From assembly GCF_003287405.1 (NCBI RefSeq), contig NZ_PRLD01000001.1:124001-188000 (forward strand): DNA of 64,000 bases. The letters are read 5' to 3'. This DNA comes from Faecalibacterium prausnitzii (lineage in GTDB: Bacteria > Bacillota > Clostridia > Oscillospirales > Ruminococcaceae). The position numbers and the translations under genes are program-made. Positions within the stretch are counted from its first letter, which is position 1. The number at the start of each line of letters is the position of its first letter. The notes beneath the pieces were generated by a model that worked only from the letters and a program-made list of their open reading frames with translations, was not told where the DNA came from and did not search any database. Below are positions 8,455 to 16,748 of this stretch, one piece after another.

Positions 8455-10125
8455 ATGCTGAGCAGCCTGCAAATTGAAAATGTTGCCGTGATCCAGAAGG
8501 CAGAGGTGCACTTTGAACCGGGGCTGAACGTACTGACCGGCGAGACCGGTGCGGGCAAATCCATCCTGATCGATTCCATCAATGCGATCCTTGGCAACCG
8601 CACCTCTAAAGACTTGGTGCGTACCGGGGCTTCAAAGGCGGTGATCCGCGCCGCCTTTGAACAGGTGCCGTCTGCTGTGCTGGATAAGCTGGAGCAGTCC
8701 GGCTACGAGCGCTCCGAAGCACTGCTGCTCAGCCGCGAGATCACCGCTGAGGGTAAAAGCAGCTGCCGCATCAACGGAATGCCGGCTACGGCAGCTGTTC
8801 TGCGGGATCTGTGCGGCGGTCTGATCAACATCAACGGTCAGCACGATTCCGTAGGTCTGCTCAATCCGGCGCACCATCTGGGGATTCTGGATGATTATGC
8901 GCAGAATCGCACTGTTTTTCAGGAGTACTATACCTTGTACCGGAAACTGGTGCAGGTCAAGCGGGAGCTGGATGCTCTGATCACCGACGAAGCTGAAAAG
9001 CAGCGCAAGATCGATCTGCTGCAATATCAGGTGCAGGAAATTGAGGATGCCGGACTGACTGCCGGTGAGGAGCAGACGCTGGAAAACCGCCGGAAGGTGC
9101 TGTCCAATGCATCTGCCATCCGGGATCGTCTGGCACAAAGCTATGCGCTGCTATCCGGTAGTGATGACGCTGCAGGTGCGGTGGATCTGCTGGGGGAAAC
9201 CTCTAACGCAATGGATGCCGCTGCGCAGTTGGACCCTGCGCTTACAGCCGCCGCTGGGCAGCTGCTGGACTTATATTATAATACCAAGGACGTGGCCGCA
9301 GATCTGATCGGGCGGCTGGATGCCTACGACACCAACGATGCAGAGCTGGACGAGGTGGAGCAGCGGCTGGATCTTTTGTACCGGCTGAAGCGCAAGTACG
9401 GCAGCACGGTGGAGGACGTGATCGCTTTCGGGCAGAAGGCCCGGGAGGATCTGGATAGCATCCAGCATTCCCAGCAGCGCTATGATGCCTTGCAGGCAGA
9501 AAAATTGCGTCTTTACGCAAAAGCGCGGGAAAAAGCAGAGGTGCTGACCCAGACCCGGCTGAAAGCCTTTGAGGAATTGAACACCCGCATTTCCGGCACG
9601 CTGGACTTTTTGAATATGCCGGGCGTGCGCATGACCTTGCGGCACACCCGCGGTCCGCTGGCCAGCCACGGGCAGGACAGCGTTGAATTCTACATCTCAA
9701 CAAACCCCGGGGAAGCGCCTAAGCCGCTGGCTAAAATCGCGTCCGGCGGCGAGCTGAGCCGTATCACCCTTGCCATCAAGAACGCAATGGCCGATAAGGA
9801 CGCTGTGCCAACCGTGATCTATGATGAGATCGACAGCGGCGTGTCCGGCAAGGCGGCGGGACGCATCGGTGAGGTGCTGCGCCAGAGCGCACAGGGACAT
9901 CAGATCCTGTGCATCACCCATACGGCGCAAATCGCAGCACTGGCCGATTGTCATCTGCTCATCCAGAAAAACGTGTCCAACGAGCGCACCTATACCGAAA
10001 TCCATCCGCTGGACGAAAATGGCCGCGTAGAAGCCTTGGCGCGTCTCATCTCTGGCGACCATGTCACCGAACTTTCCCGCGCCAATGCACGGGAAATGCT
10101 GCAGGAGCGCAAGCACAGCGGTTGA
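8455..10125 (+). CDS. recN: DNA repair protein RecN
   Basis: RecN is an SMC-like ATPase that acts early in double-strand break repair. The 556-residue product has an N-terminal Walker A motif (GETGAGKS at 29-36) and a LININGQHDSVGLL segment. A long coiled-coil middle (about 160-370) precedes the C-terminal ABC signature (ASGGELSRITLAIKN) and the Walker B/D-loop region (VIYDEIDSGVSGKAAGRIG). It is the last gene of the plus-strand operon starting at nusB. The next unit has its own promoter at 10162. Confidence 0.96.
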   Translation: MLSSLQIENVAVIQKAEVHFEPGLNVLTGETGAGKSILIDSINAILGNRTSKDLVRTGASKAVIRAAFEQVPSAVLDKLEQSGYERSEALLLSREITAEGKSSCRINGMPATAAVLRDLCGGLININGQHDSVGLLNPAHHLGILDDYAQNRTVFQEYYTLYRKLVQVKRELDALITDEAEKQRKIDLLQYQVQEIEDAGLTAGEEQTLENRRKVLSNASAIRDRLAQSYALLSGSDDAAGAVDLLGETSNAMDAAAQLDPALTAAAGQLLDLYYNTKDVAADLIGRLDAYDTNDAELDEVEQRLDLLYRLKRKYGSTVEDVIAFGQKAREDLDSIQHSQQRYDALQAEKLRLYAKAREKAEVLTQTRLKAFEELNTRISGTLDFLNMPGVRMTLRHTRGPLASHGQDSVEFYISTNPGEAPKPLAKIASGGELSRITLAIKNAMADKDAVPTVIYDEIDSGVSGKAAGRIGEVLRQSAQGHQILCITHTAQIAALADCHLLIQKNVSNERTYTEIHPLDENGRVEALARLISGDHVTELSRANAREMLQERKHSG

Positions 10126-10161
10126 TTCATAGGAATGCATTTATGCAGAAAAAGACAGCTC

Positions 10162-10190
10162 TTGACAAGGCGGCGGTCTTGTGATAGAGT
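10162..10190 (+). promoter_or_regulatory. Sigma-A-type promoter of the tyrS T-box unit
   Basis: TTGACA (10162-10167) and TAGAGT (10185-10190) are separated by 17 nt, a near-consensus vegetative promoter. It lies just upstream of the T-box leader, so transcription should start near 10197. Confidence 0.85.
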
Positions 10191-10195
10191 AGACA

Positions 10196-10487
10196 CTGTT
10201 AATGGCGATGAAGGGAACAAGTACCCTGAAGCGTTCTGTCCAGAGAAGTCCCGGTTGGTGCAAGGGATCACAGAACAGCAGGGGAAATACCTCCCGGAGC
10301 TGCAGGCTGAATGCGTAAGGCTAGTAGGCTGTGCCGCGTGCGAGCGTTAAAGACGCAGGAGTGTCACTCTACTCTGGGGTGTGCACTCGTAAGGCCGTTT
10401 CTGTGAGGAAACGGCAAACAGAGGTGGTACCGCGAAGTTATCTCGCCCTCTGCCAAATTTATTTTTGGCAGAGGGCGTTTTTGTTTC
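10196..10487 (+). ncRNA. Tyrosine T-box leader of tyrS
   Basis: T-box leaders bind uncharged tRNA and let transcription continue into an aminoacyl-tRNA synthetase gene when charging is low. The sequence shows the Stem I features AGAGA (about 10241) and GGTG (about 10256), and a specifier region with TAC (Tyr codon) at 10288-10290 followed by CTCCCGGAGCTG. The conserved T-box AGAGGTGGTACCGCG (10420-10434) follows, then a terminator hairpin. The UAC specifier agrees with the downstream tyrS. The antiterminator would form between the T-box and upstream bases, competing with the terminator. Confidence 0.93.
10445..10487 (+). terminator. Intrinsic terminator of the tyrS T-box
   Basis: GCCCTCTGCC (10445-10454) pairs with GGCAGAGGGC (10467-10476) and is followed by a T-rich run. 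It is the conditional terminator of the T-box leader, about 30 nt before the tyrS start. Confidence 0.92.
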
Positions 10488-10516
10488 CTCTGCCCCAAAA
10501 ACAGGAGGTTTTTCCC

Positions 10517-11737
10517 ATGACGCTGTACGAAGAACTGAAAGCTCGTGGTCTGGTAGCGCAGATCACCGATGAGGAGATCATCGACCTGATTAACAATGGC
10601 AAGGCTACCTTTTACATCGGCTTTGACTGCACTGCCGACAGTCTGACCGCCGGCCATTTTCTGGCACTGACCCTGATGAAGCGTCTGCAGCTGGCAGGCA
10701 ACAAGCCCATCGCCCTGATTGGCGGCGGCACTACCATGATCGGTGACCCCTCCGGCCGCACCGATATGCGCAAGATGCTGACCAAGGACGATATCGCCCA
10801 CAATGCCGCCTGCTTTAAAAAGCAGATGGAGAAGTTCATTGATTTCTCCGAAGGCAAGGCGCTGATGCTGAACAACGCCGACTGGCTGCTGGATCTGAAC
10901 TACGTTGAGCTGCTGCGCGAGGTGGGTGCCTGCTTCTCCGTGAACAATATGCTGCGCGCCGAATGCTACAAGCAGCGCATGGAGAAGGGTCTGTCCTTCT
11001 TAGAGTTCAACTACATGATCATGCAGAGCTACGACTTCTACTATATGTTCCAGCACTACGGCTGCAATATGCAGTTCGGCGGCGATGACCAGTGGAGTAA
11101 TATGCTGGGCGGCACTGAGCTGATCCGCCGCAAGCTGGGCAAGGATGCCTACGCCATGACTGTGACCCTGCTGACCGACTCTCAGGGCAAGAAGATGGGC
11201 AAGACCGCCGGCAACGCTGTCTGGCTGGATCCCAACAAGACCAGTCCCTTCGAGTTCTACCAGTACTGGCGCAACGTGGGCGATGCCGATGTGATGAAGT
11301 GCATTCGGATGCTCACCTTCCTGCCGCTGGAGCAGATCGAAGAGATGAGCACTTGGCAGGATCAGCGCCTGAACGAAGCCAAGGAGATCCTTGCTTACGA
11401 GATGACCAGCATGGTGCATGGCAAGGAGGAGGCCGAAAAGGCTCAGAATGCTGCCCGTGCACTGTTCAGCGGCAACGCGATGGATACCGAGCATATGCCC
11501 AGCACCCAGCTGACCGAGACTGACCTGACGGACGGCGCTATCGGCATCCTGACCCTGATGGTCAAGGCCGGTCTGGCTACTTCCAACGGCGAAGCACGCC
11601 GTCTGGTGGTGCAGGGCGGTGTGCTGGCAGACGGCGAAAAGGTCGCTGCTCCCACTGTCAGCTTTACCGCAGAGCAGCTGGCCAAGGGTATCGTGATCAA
11701 GAAGGGTAAAAAGATCTACCACAAGGTAACGCTGTAA
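10517..11737 (+). CDS. tyrS: Tyrosyl-tRNA synthetase
   Basis: TyrRS charges tRNA-Tyr with tyrosine. The 406-residue product has a class I synthetase core with an AGHFLAL segment (the HIGH equivalent, about 45-51), IGGGTTMIGDPSGR, QFGGDDQWSNM and the KMSKS-like KKMGKT near residue 230. A C-terminal S4 domain follows (ARRLVVQGGVLADG). The ATG at 10517 follows ACAGGAGG and is the only start that lies after the T-box terminator; the open frame extends upstream only by chance. Expression is predicted to respond to uncharged tRNA-Tyr. Confidence 0.97.
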   Translation: MTLYEELKARGLVAQITDEEIIDLINNGKATFYIGFDCTADSLTAGHFLALTLMKRLQLAGNKPIALIGGGTTMIGDPSGRTDMRKMLTKDDIAHNAACFKKQMEKFIDFSEGKALMLNNADWLLDLNYVELLREVGACFSVNNMLRAECYKQRMEKGLSFLEFNYMIMQSYDFYYMFQHYGCNMQFGGDDQWSNMLGGTELIRRKLGKDAYAMTVTLLTDSQGKKMGKTAGNAVWLDPNKTSPFEFYQYWRNVGDADVMKCIRMLTFLPLEQIEEMSTWQDQRLNEAKEILAYEMTSMVHGKEEAEKAQNAARALFSGNAMDTEHMPSTQLTETDLTDGAIGILTLMVKAGLATSNGEARRLVVQGGVLADGEKVAAPTVSFTAEQLAKGIVIKKGKKIYHKVTL

Positions 11738-11754
11738 AAAAGCATTATTAAAAA

Positions 11755-11794
11755 TGGTCCAGAAACGTCTGTAGGCGTTTCTGGACCATTTTTT
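11755..11794 (+). terminator. Intrinsic terminator after tyrS
   Basis: TGGTCCAGAAACG (11755-11767) and CGTTTCTGGACCA (11776-11788) form a perfect 13-bp stem with an 8-nt loop, followed by TTTTTT. It lies 18 nt after the tyrS stop. The opposite side carries a shorter T run, so it may also stop the minus-strand operon ending at 11872. Confidence 0.95.
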
Positions 11795-11871
11795 ACATTT
11801 TAGCGCGTAACAGCCGCTGATGGCCTGCAAATCGAACCGGAAACGCAACTGCCCCCTCCGGCCTATTGCTG

Positions 11872-12339
11872 TTACAGCTCGTACGCCTTTTTCAGTGCTT
11901 CATAGGCAGCATCTTCGTTTTCAGCGTGGACGAGCAGAGAGATATCCAGATCGCTGGTGGTGATCAGCAATACCTCGATACCAGCCATAGCCAGTGCGTT
12001 CAGCGCCCGCGCAGCCACGCCGCAGCTGGTGACCATATCCTCGCCGAACAGATTCAGCTTGGAGTAGCCCACGCTGATCAGAGGAGAAGCCTTGGCGTCC
12101 TTATCCAGATTTGCCGCCGAGATCGCCTTCATCACCAGCGGCAGATCGCTGCTGGATGCGGTAAAGCTGAAATCAATGGTAGTGCCATGTGGGGCGCTTT
12201 GGCTGATCATGTCCACCACCACGCCGGTCTCTGCAAAGATATCCAGATAGCGGGACAGACTGTTGCCACGGAACGCTACGTCCTGCACGCTGATCATCAT
12301 CAGGTCAGTCTCGATATTGATCTTCGATACTCCGTACAT
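11872..12339 (-). CDS. Tandem ACT-domain protein (aspartokinase C-terminus-like)
   Basis: This 155-residue protein consists of two ACT domains. The first has SKINIETDLMMISVQDV and a GNSLSRYLDIFAETGV helix; the second has SKLNLFGEDM, followed by MAGIEVLLITTSDLDISLLV. It matches the regulatory tail of aspartate kinase but has no kinase domain. ACT domains usually bind amino acids. The gene is last in an asd-dapA-dapB-capA operon, so sensing lysine or threonine is a fair guess. The ATG at 12339 follows GGAGGA at good spacing; an in-frame codon 42 nt further out has no site. Confidence 0.8.
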   Translation of the reverse strand: MYGVSKINIETDLMMISVQDVAFRGNSLSRYLDIFAETGVVVDMISQSAPHGTTIDFSFTASSSDLPLVMKAISAANLDKDAKASPLISVGYSKLNLFGEDMVTSCGVAARALNALAMAGIEVLLITTSDLDISLLVHAENEDAAYEALKKAYEL

Positions 12340-12394
12340 AAAAAGTCCTCCGTTCTGCCCGAGTTGCCGGACAACGCTCAATCATTTCACATTT

Positions 12395-13687
12395 TTATGT
12401 AAGTGCTAAAAAGGATGCGCTGATATTATTTTGCGCGATTTTTTGTATCCTGTCAAGGCTGAAATCAGAATAATTTGCCCGCACACCATGCGCTGCCGCC
12501 AATTCCTGCGTGTAATCGCGCAAAAGATAGGTGCGCACATTGGCTTTTCCTGCATCGTAATGTGTCACGGTGGGGTGCAGCTGCGGCGCAAGCACTTCAC
12601 ATTGCACTGAGTCGTTCGGCTGTGTGGTCTTTTGCAGCTGCAAGGTCAGGATAGCGCCCACCAGCTGATCCGGGCGGCTCTGAGTGCTGAGAAAATTGCC
12701 CAGCGAGTAGGCCACAAAACTCCGCCGCCCATCTGCTGCGGTAAGCCACTGGGCATCCTGCAGCACATGAGGGTGAGTGCCCACAATGACATCCGCACCC
12801 CAGTCTGCCAGCTGTTGCGCCAGTGTGCGCTGGCTGTCCACGATGGCGTGGCTATCCTCTACACCCCAGTGAACCCCAACCACTACAAAATCCGCCTGCT
12901 GGCGTGCCAAACGCACCTGCCGCTCGATCACATCGGTCTGGCTGGTGTAGATGATATTGGCCGTCATATTCTTGTTCTGGCGGATGCCGTTGGTGTGCTC
13001 GGTATAGGAGAGATACGCGATGGTGACGCCGTTGACGGTTTGCAGCGGGATGCGGTCATAGTCCTCTTCGCCGCGCCACAGACCGGTGGTGACAACATCC
13101 TCCGGCATGGACTCCCAGAACTGTAGAGTGGCGGCAATACCGGACGCGCCCTTGTCGTAGGTGTGGTTATTGGAAAGGCTGAACACCCGCACCCCGGCGC
13201 GGTACAGCGCCCGCGCACAGTCGCCGGGGGTGGAAAAGCTGGGGTAGGTGGAGGGTGCAAGGGTGTCGCTGCAAAGGGTCTCCTGATTGATCCAGTTCAC
13301 ATCCTGCTCAGCATAGAAAGGAGCGATATGCTCATAACAGTAATCAAAGCTGTACGTTCCATCTTCGCCTGCCCGGCGGGCGGCCTGATTATAAATGGGA
13401 GAGTGGATCAGGTTATCTCCTGCTGCGGAAAAGCGGATGGTCTCCACCACAGGCTGTGGTTCAGGTTCCGGCTCCGGTGCCGCAACAGATGAAGCAGGGG
13501 ATAGCGTATCCTCCGGCGGCGCAATGCCGCCCACCGGTACATCTTCTCCCGGCAGTCTTGTCCAGATTCCCAGACACAGCGCTATCACGCTCACCGTAAG
13601 AACCGACAGCACCACCGCCCGGAGCGTTTGCTTTCGGCCGCGCTTACGGGCAGCCGGACGCCGCCGCTTTAAAGGCTCCTGCTTCAT
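12395..13687 (-). CDS. CapA family protein (poly-gamma-glutamate-type metallophosphatase), membrane-anchored
   Basis: This 430-residue protein has a basic N-terminus, one membrane segment at about 23-43, then a low-complexity P/E-rich linker and an extracytoplasmic CapA domain. Metallophosphatase-like motifs include SAAGDNLIHSPIY, SLSNNHTYDKG, VGVHWGVED, VGTHPHVLQ and SLGNFLS. CapA/PgsA proteins take part in poly-gamma-glutamate capsule synthesis, but many homologues lie far from capsule genes. Here it sits downstream of dapB with 42 nt between them. A role in envelope chemistry is plausible but unproven. Confidence 0.85.
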   Translation of the reverse strand: MKQEPLKRRRPAARKRGRKQTLRAVVLSVLTVSVIALCLGIWTRLPGEDVPVGGIAPPEDTLSPASSVAAPEPEPEPQPVVETIRFSAAGDNLIHSPIYNQAARRAGEDGTYSFDYCYEHIAPFYAEQDVNWINQETLCSDTLAPSTYPSFSTPGDCARALYRAGVRVFSLSNNHTYDKGASGIAATLQFWESMPEDVVTTGLWRGEEDYDRIPLQTVNGVTIAYLSYTEHTNGIRQNKNMTANIIYTSQTDVIERQVRLARQQADFVVVGVHWGVEDSHAIVDSQRTLAQQLADWGADVIVGTHPHVLQDAQWLTAADGRRSFVAYSLGNFLSTQSRPDQLVGAILTLQLQKTTQPNDSVQCEVLAPQLHPTVTHYDAGKANVRTYLLRDYTQELAAAHGVRANYSDFSLDRIQKIAQNNISASFLALT

Positions 13688-13729
13688 CGTTCACCTCTTC
13701 TCCCGGCGTATGCCGGGGCAGCTTATTTT

Positions 13730-14488
13730 TCAGAGGGCGGCGATCAGGTCGCCCATATCGTACAGCCCCGGCTCTTTTTTTGCCAGATAGACCGCAGCAT
13801 TCACGGCACCGTTGGCAAAGATGCTGCGGGAGTAGGCGGTGTGCCGCAGGGTGATCACCTCGTCCGGGCCACAGAACAGAACCTCGTGGTCGCCTACGAT
13901 GCTGCCGCCGCGCACAGCGCTGATGCCGATTTCCTTCGGGTCGCGCTTCTGGCGCACGGAAGAGCGGTCGTACACATAATGGTACGCGCCGTCATTCTGC
14001 TCGTTGATAGCGTCTGCCAGCATCAGCGCCGTTCCGCTGGGTGCATCCAGCTTGTTGTGGTGATGCTGCTCCACGATCTCAATATCATAATTGATGCCCA
14101 GCACGGCAGAGGCGCGCTTGCACAGCTCGGCCAGCACGTTGATGCCCATGGACATATTAGCGCTCTTGAACACCGGAACGCTGCGGGACAGCTGCACTAC
14201 CTTCAGCTGCAACTCCTCTGAAAGGCCGGTGGTGCACACCACGATGGGCAGCTTGTGGGTCTGGCAGTAGGGCAGTGCCTTTTCCACTGCGGCAGGGGAG
14301 CTGAAGTCGATGATCACATCGCCCTTGCCGTTCAGCTTTTCCAGACTGTCGTAGACCGGGATGCCGTTCTGTTCGCCGTCCTTCATATCGATACCGGCCA
14401 CCACACGGCAGTCCTCCCGCTGTGCGATCATATCGCACAGCACATGGCCCATGCGGCCACCAATGCCCTGAATCACGATCTCTGTCAT
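13730..14488 (-). CDS. dapB: 4-hydroxy-tetrahydrodipicolinate reductase
   Basis: DapB reduces 4-hydroxy-tetrahydrodipicolinate with NAD(P)H in the diaminopimelate/lysine pathway. The 252-residue product starts IVIQGIGGRMG (nucleotide-binding GxGGxMG) and has the HHHNKLDAPSGTAL substrate motif in the middle. The chosen ATG (14488) follows CGAGGAAA; an in-frame extension of 20 codons upstream lies in the hairpin between dapA and dapB and is not credible. It is the third gene of the asd-dapA-dapB operon. Confidence 0.95.
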   Translation of the reverse strand: MTEIVIQGIGGRMGHVLCDMIAQREDCRVVAGIDMKDGEQNGIPVYDSLEKLNGKGDVIIDFSSPAAVEKALPYCQTHKLPIVVCTTGLSEELQLKVVQLSRSVPVFKSANMSMGINVLAELCKRASAVLGINYDIEIVEQHHHNKLDAPSGTALMLADAINEQNDGAYHYVYDRSSVRQKRDPKEIGISAVRGGSIVGDHEVLFCGPDEVITLRHTAYSRSIFANGAVNAAVYLAKKEPGLYDMGDLIAAL

Positions 14489-14515
14489 TGTTGTTTCCTC
14501 GTTTCTATAATATGG

Positions 14516-14552
14516 CAGAATGCCCGGAAGCTGAAAATTCCCGGGCATTCTG
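14516..14552 (-). other. Intercistronic hairpin between dapA and dapB
   Basis: CAGAATGCCCGG (14516-14527) and CCGGGCATTCTG (14541-14552) form a perfect 12-bp inverted repeat between the dapA stop and the dapB start. On the coding strand no U run follows, so it is more likely an RNA processing or stability element than a terminator. Confidence 0.5.
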
Positions 14553-14560
14553 TAAGCTTT

Positions 14561-15454
14561 TTATTCCTTAATAAGACCTGCAGCCTGCAGAGCCTGCTCG
14601 ATCTTTGCCTTGTGGGCATCGCTGGGCTCTACCAGCGGCAGACGGCACTCACCCGCGTTCCAGCCCAGCACGTTCATGGCGTACTTGACCGGAATGGGGT
14701 TCACCTCGCAGAACAGAGCCTCCTCCAACGGCAGCATTTCCAGCTGCAAAGCGCAGGCCTTGGCGGTGTCACCGTCAAAGAAAGCCTGACAGCAGTTATG
14801 CACCAGCTCCGGCGCAACATTGGACACCACGCTGATGACGCCCTTGCCGCCCAGTGCCAGCAGGGGAACTACCTGATCGTCGTTGCCGGAGTAGATGTTC
14901 AGCGCATCACCGCACAGTGCAGCAACCTTGGCTACCTGAGAGATGTTGCCGGAGGCCTCCTTAATGCCGTTGATGAGCGGGTGCTTGCTCAGCTCCAGAG
15001 CGGTCTCAGGCGCAATGTTCAGACCCGTGCGGGAGGGCACATTGTACAGGATGACCGGGATGCCGCCAGCCTCAGCCATGGCGGTAAAGTGTGCCACCAG
15101 ACCGGCCTGCGAGGTCTTGTTGTAGTAGGGGGTGACCATCAGCAGGGCATCAGCACCGCAGGCAGCAGACTTTGCTGCCAGTGCGCAGCCGTGGTCGGTA
15201 TCGTTCGAACCGGCACCGGCAATGACCGGTACGCGGTGATTGACCGTATCCACGGCGAACTTGATGGCGGCCAGCTGCTCCTCATCAGTCATGGTAGAGC
15301 ACTCGCCGGTGGTGCCGCAGATGATGATGGCATCGGTGTGGCGGGCGATCTGATCCTCGATAATGCGGCCCAGCTCGTCAAAGTTGATGCTTCCGTCCTC
15401 GTACATCGGGGTGATGATGGCCACACCCGCGCCGGTAAAGACAGGCTTCTTCAT
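14561..15454 (-). CDS. dapA: 4-hydroxy-tetrahydrodipicolinate synthase
   Basis: DapA condenses pyruvate with aspartate semialdehyde, the committed step toward diaminopimelate and lysine. The 297-residue TIM barrel shows GTTGECSTMTDEE, TPYYNKTSQAG, YNVPSRTG (catalytic tyrosine) and GIKEASGN with the Schiff-base lysine near residue 166. It starts behind AAAGGAG. It lies 45 nt downstream of asd, which makes its substrate. Confidence 0.96.
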   Translation of the reverse strand: MKKPVFTGAGVAIITPMYEDGSINFDELGRIIEDQIARHTDAIIICGTTGECSTMTDEEQLAAIKFAVDTVNHRVPVIAGAGSNDTDHGCALAAKSAACGADALLMVTPYYNKTSQAGLVAHFTAMAEAGGIPVILYNVPSRTGLNIAPETALELSKHPLINGIKEASGNISQVAKVAALCGDALNIYSGNDDQVVPLLALGGKGVISVVSNVAPELVHNCCQAFFDGDTAKACALQLEMLPLEEALFCEVNPIPVKYAMNVLGWNAGECRLPLVEPSDAHKAKIEQALQAAGLIKE

Positions 15455-15499
15455 AGTAAAAAACTCCTTTGCTGCGTGTATCGCGCAAAAATTCAGGCA

Positions 15500-16582
15500 T
15501 TAGTCCATATAGCCCTTTGCTGCCAGCAGCTCAGCCAGCAGCACAGCACCGCCGGCAGCACCGCGCAGGGTGTTGTGGCTCATGCAGGCAAACTTGTAGT
15601 CAAACAGGGTGTCCTCCCGCAGACGGCCGATGCACACAGCCATGCCGTTCTCGGTGTTGCGGTCCAGCTTGGGCTGCGGACGATCGGGCTCGGTAAAGTA
15701 GTGCAGGAACTGCTTGGGTGCGCTGGGCAGGTTCAGTTCCTGTGCAGGGCCGCGGAAGTTCGCCCAAGCTTTCAGCATCTGCTCCTTGGTGGGCTTTTTA
15801 TCAAAGCTTACGAACACGGCTGCGGTGTGACCGTCCGAGACAGGCACACGGAAGCACTGTGCAGTGATGACCGGCTTCTCGGCATTGACGATCTGGTCGC
15901 CCTCGATATGGCCCCACAGCTTCAGCGGCTCGCGCTCACTCTTTTCCTCCTCGCCGCCGATGTAGGGGATCACATTGTCCACGATCTCAGGCATCCGGTC
16001 AAAGGTCTTGCCTGCACCGGAAATAGCCTGATAGGTGCACACCAGTGCCTTGCTCACGCCAAAGTCCTTCATCAGGGGATGCAGGGCGGGCACATAGCTC
16101 TGCAGGCTGCAATTGGACTTGACAGCGATGAAGCCGCGCTTGGTGCCCAGACGCTTGCGCTGGGCGGGAATGATCTCGATATGGTCGGCATTGATCTCGG
16201 GAACCACCATGGGAACGTCCGGGGTGAAACGATGGGCACTGTTATTGGAGACCACCGGGCACTCTGCCTTGGCGTATGCTTCCTCCAGTGCTTTGATCTC
16301 GTCCTTGGGCATATTGACAGCGCAGAAAACAAAATCCACCTGCGAAGCAACTTCCTCTACCTTGGAAGCGTCCAGAACGGTCATCTTCTTCACGCTCTCC
16401 GGCATGGGAGTGGTCATGGCCCAGCGGGATCCTACTGCATCCTCATAGCTCTTGCCCGCACTGCGGCCGGATGCGGCCAGTACGGTCAGCTTGAACCAGG
16501 GATGATTCTCCAGCAGAGTCACAAAACGCTGACCCACCATGCCAGTTGCGCCTACAATACCCACTTTATACTGTCTTTCCAT
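15500..16582 (-). CDS. asd: Aspartate-semialdehyde dehydrogenase
   Basis: Asd reduces aspartyl phosphate to aspartate semialdehyde, the branch point for lysine/diaminopimelate, threonine and methionine. The 360-residue product has the NADP-binding GIVGATGMVGQRF at the N-terminus, the catalytic cysteine in VKSNCSLQSYV, and TYQAISGAGKTFDRMPEI. These motifs and the length resemble the archaeal/fungal-type enzyme rather than the shorter classical bacterial type. The ATG at 16582 follows AAAGGAAAGG; a longer start 12 codons upstream lacks a site. It is the first gene of the minus-strand dap operon. Confidence 0.93.
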   Translation of the reverse strand: MERQYKVGIVGATGMVGQRFVTLLENHPWFKLTVLAASGRSAGKSYEDAVGSRWAMTTPMPESVKKMTVLDASKVEEVASQVDFVFCAVNMPKDEIKALEEAYAKAECPVVSNNSAHRFTPDVPMVVPEINADHIEIIPAQRKRLGTKRGFIAVKSNCSLQSYVPALHPLMKDFGVSKALVCTYQAISGAGKTFDRMPEIVDNVIPYIGGEEEKSEREPLKLWGHIEGDQIVNAEKPVITAQCFRVPVSDGHTAAVFVSFDKKPTKEQMLKAWANFRGPAQELNLPSAPKQFLHYFTEPDRPQPKLDRNTENGMAVCIGRLREDTLFDYKFACMSHNTLRGAAGGAVLLAELLAAKGYMD

Positions 16583-16621
16583 TTCCAGCACCTTTCCTTT
16601 CAAAAAAACAAACAGCAAATC

Positions 16622-16649
16622 TTAGTATTGCGAAGAACACGGCTTGCAA
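16622..16649 (-). promoter_or_regulatory. Candidate promoter of the asd-dap operon
   Basis: On the minus strand TTGCAA (16644-16649) is followed after 16 nt by TACTAA (16622-16627). The -35 hexamer is its own reverse complement and also serves the queA promoter on the other strand. The -10 match is weak. Confidence 0.4.
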
Positions 16650-16672
16650 ACCGGACAGCGATGCAATATAAT
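16644..16672 (+). promoter_or_regulatory. Promoter of queA-tgt
   Basis: TTGCAA (16644-16649), a 17-nt spacer and a perfect TATAAT (16667-16672). It lies about 75 nt before the queA start, and the next gene (tgt) follows in the same direction. Confidence 0.8.
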
Positions 16673-16748
16673 AGATACTGTTTATACAGATTCTATGATA
16701 TCATTGATACGTTGTCCGTGTCAATCATCGGAAAGGCAAATGCACACT

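Noticed and set aside
14516-14552. Terminator between dapA and dapB
   Set aside because: The stem is strong, but on the coding strand no U run follows and the operon continues.
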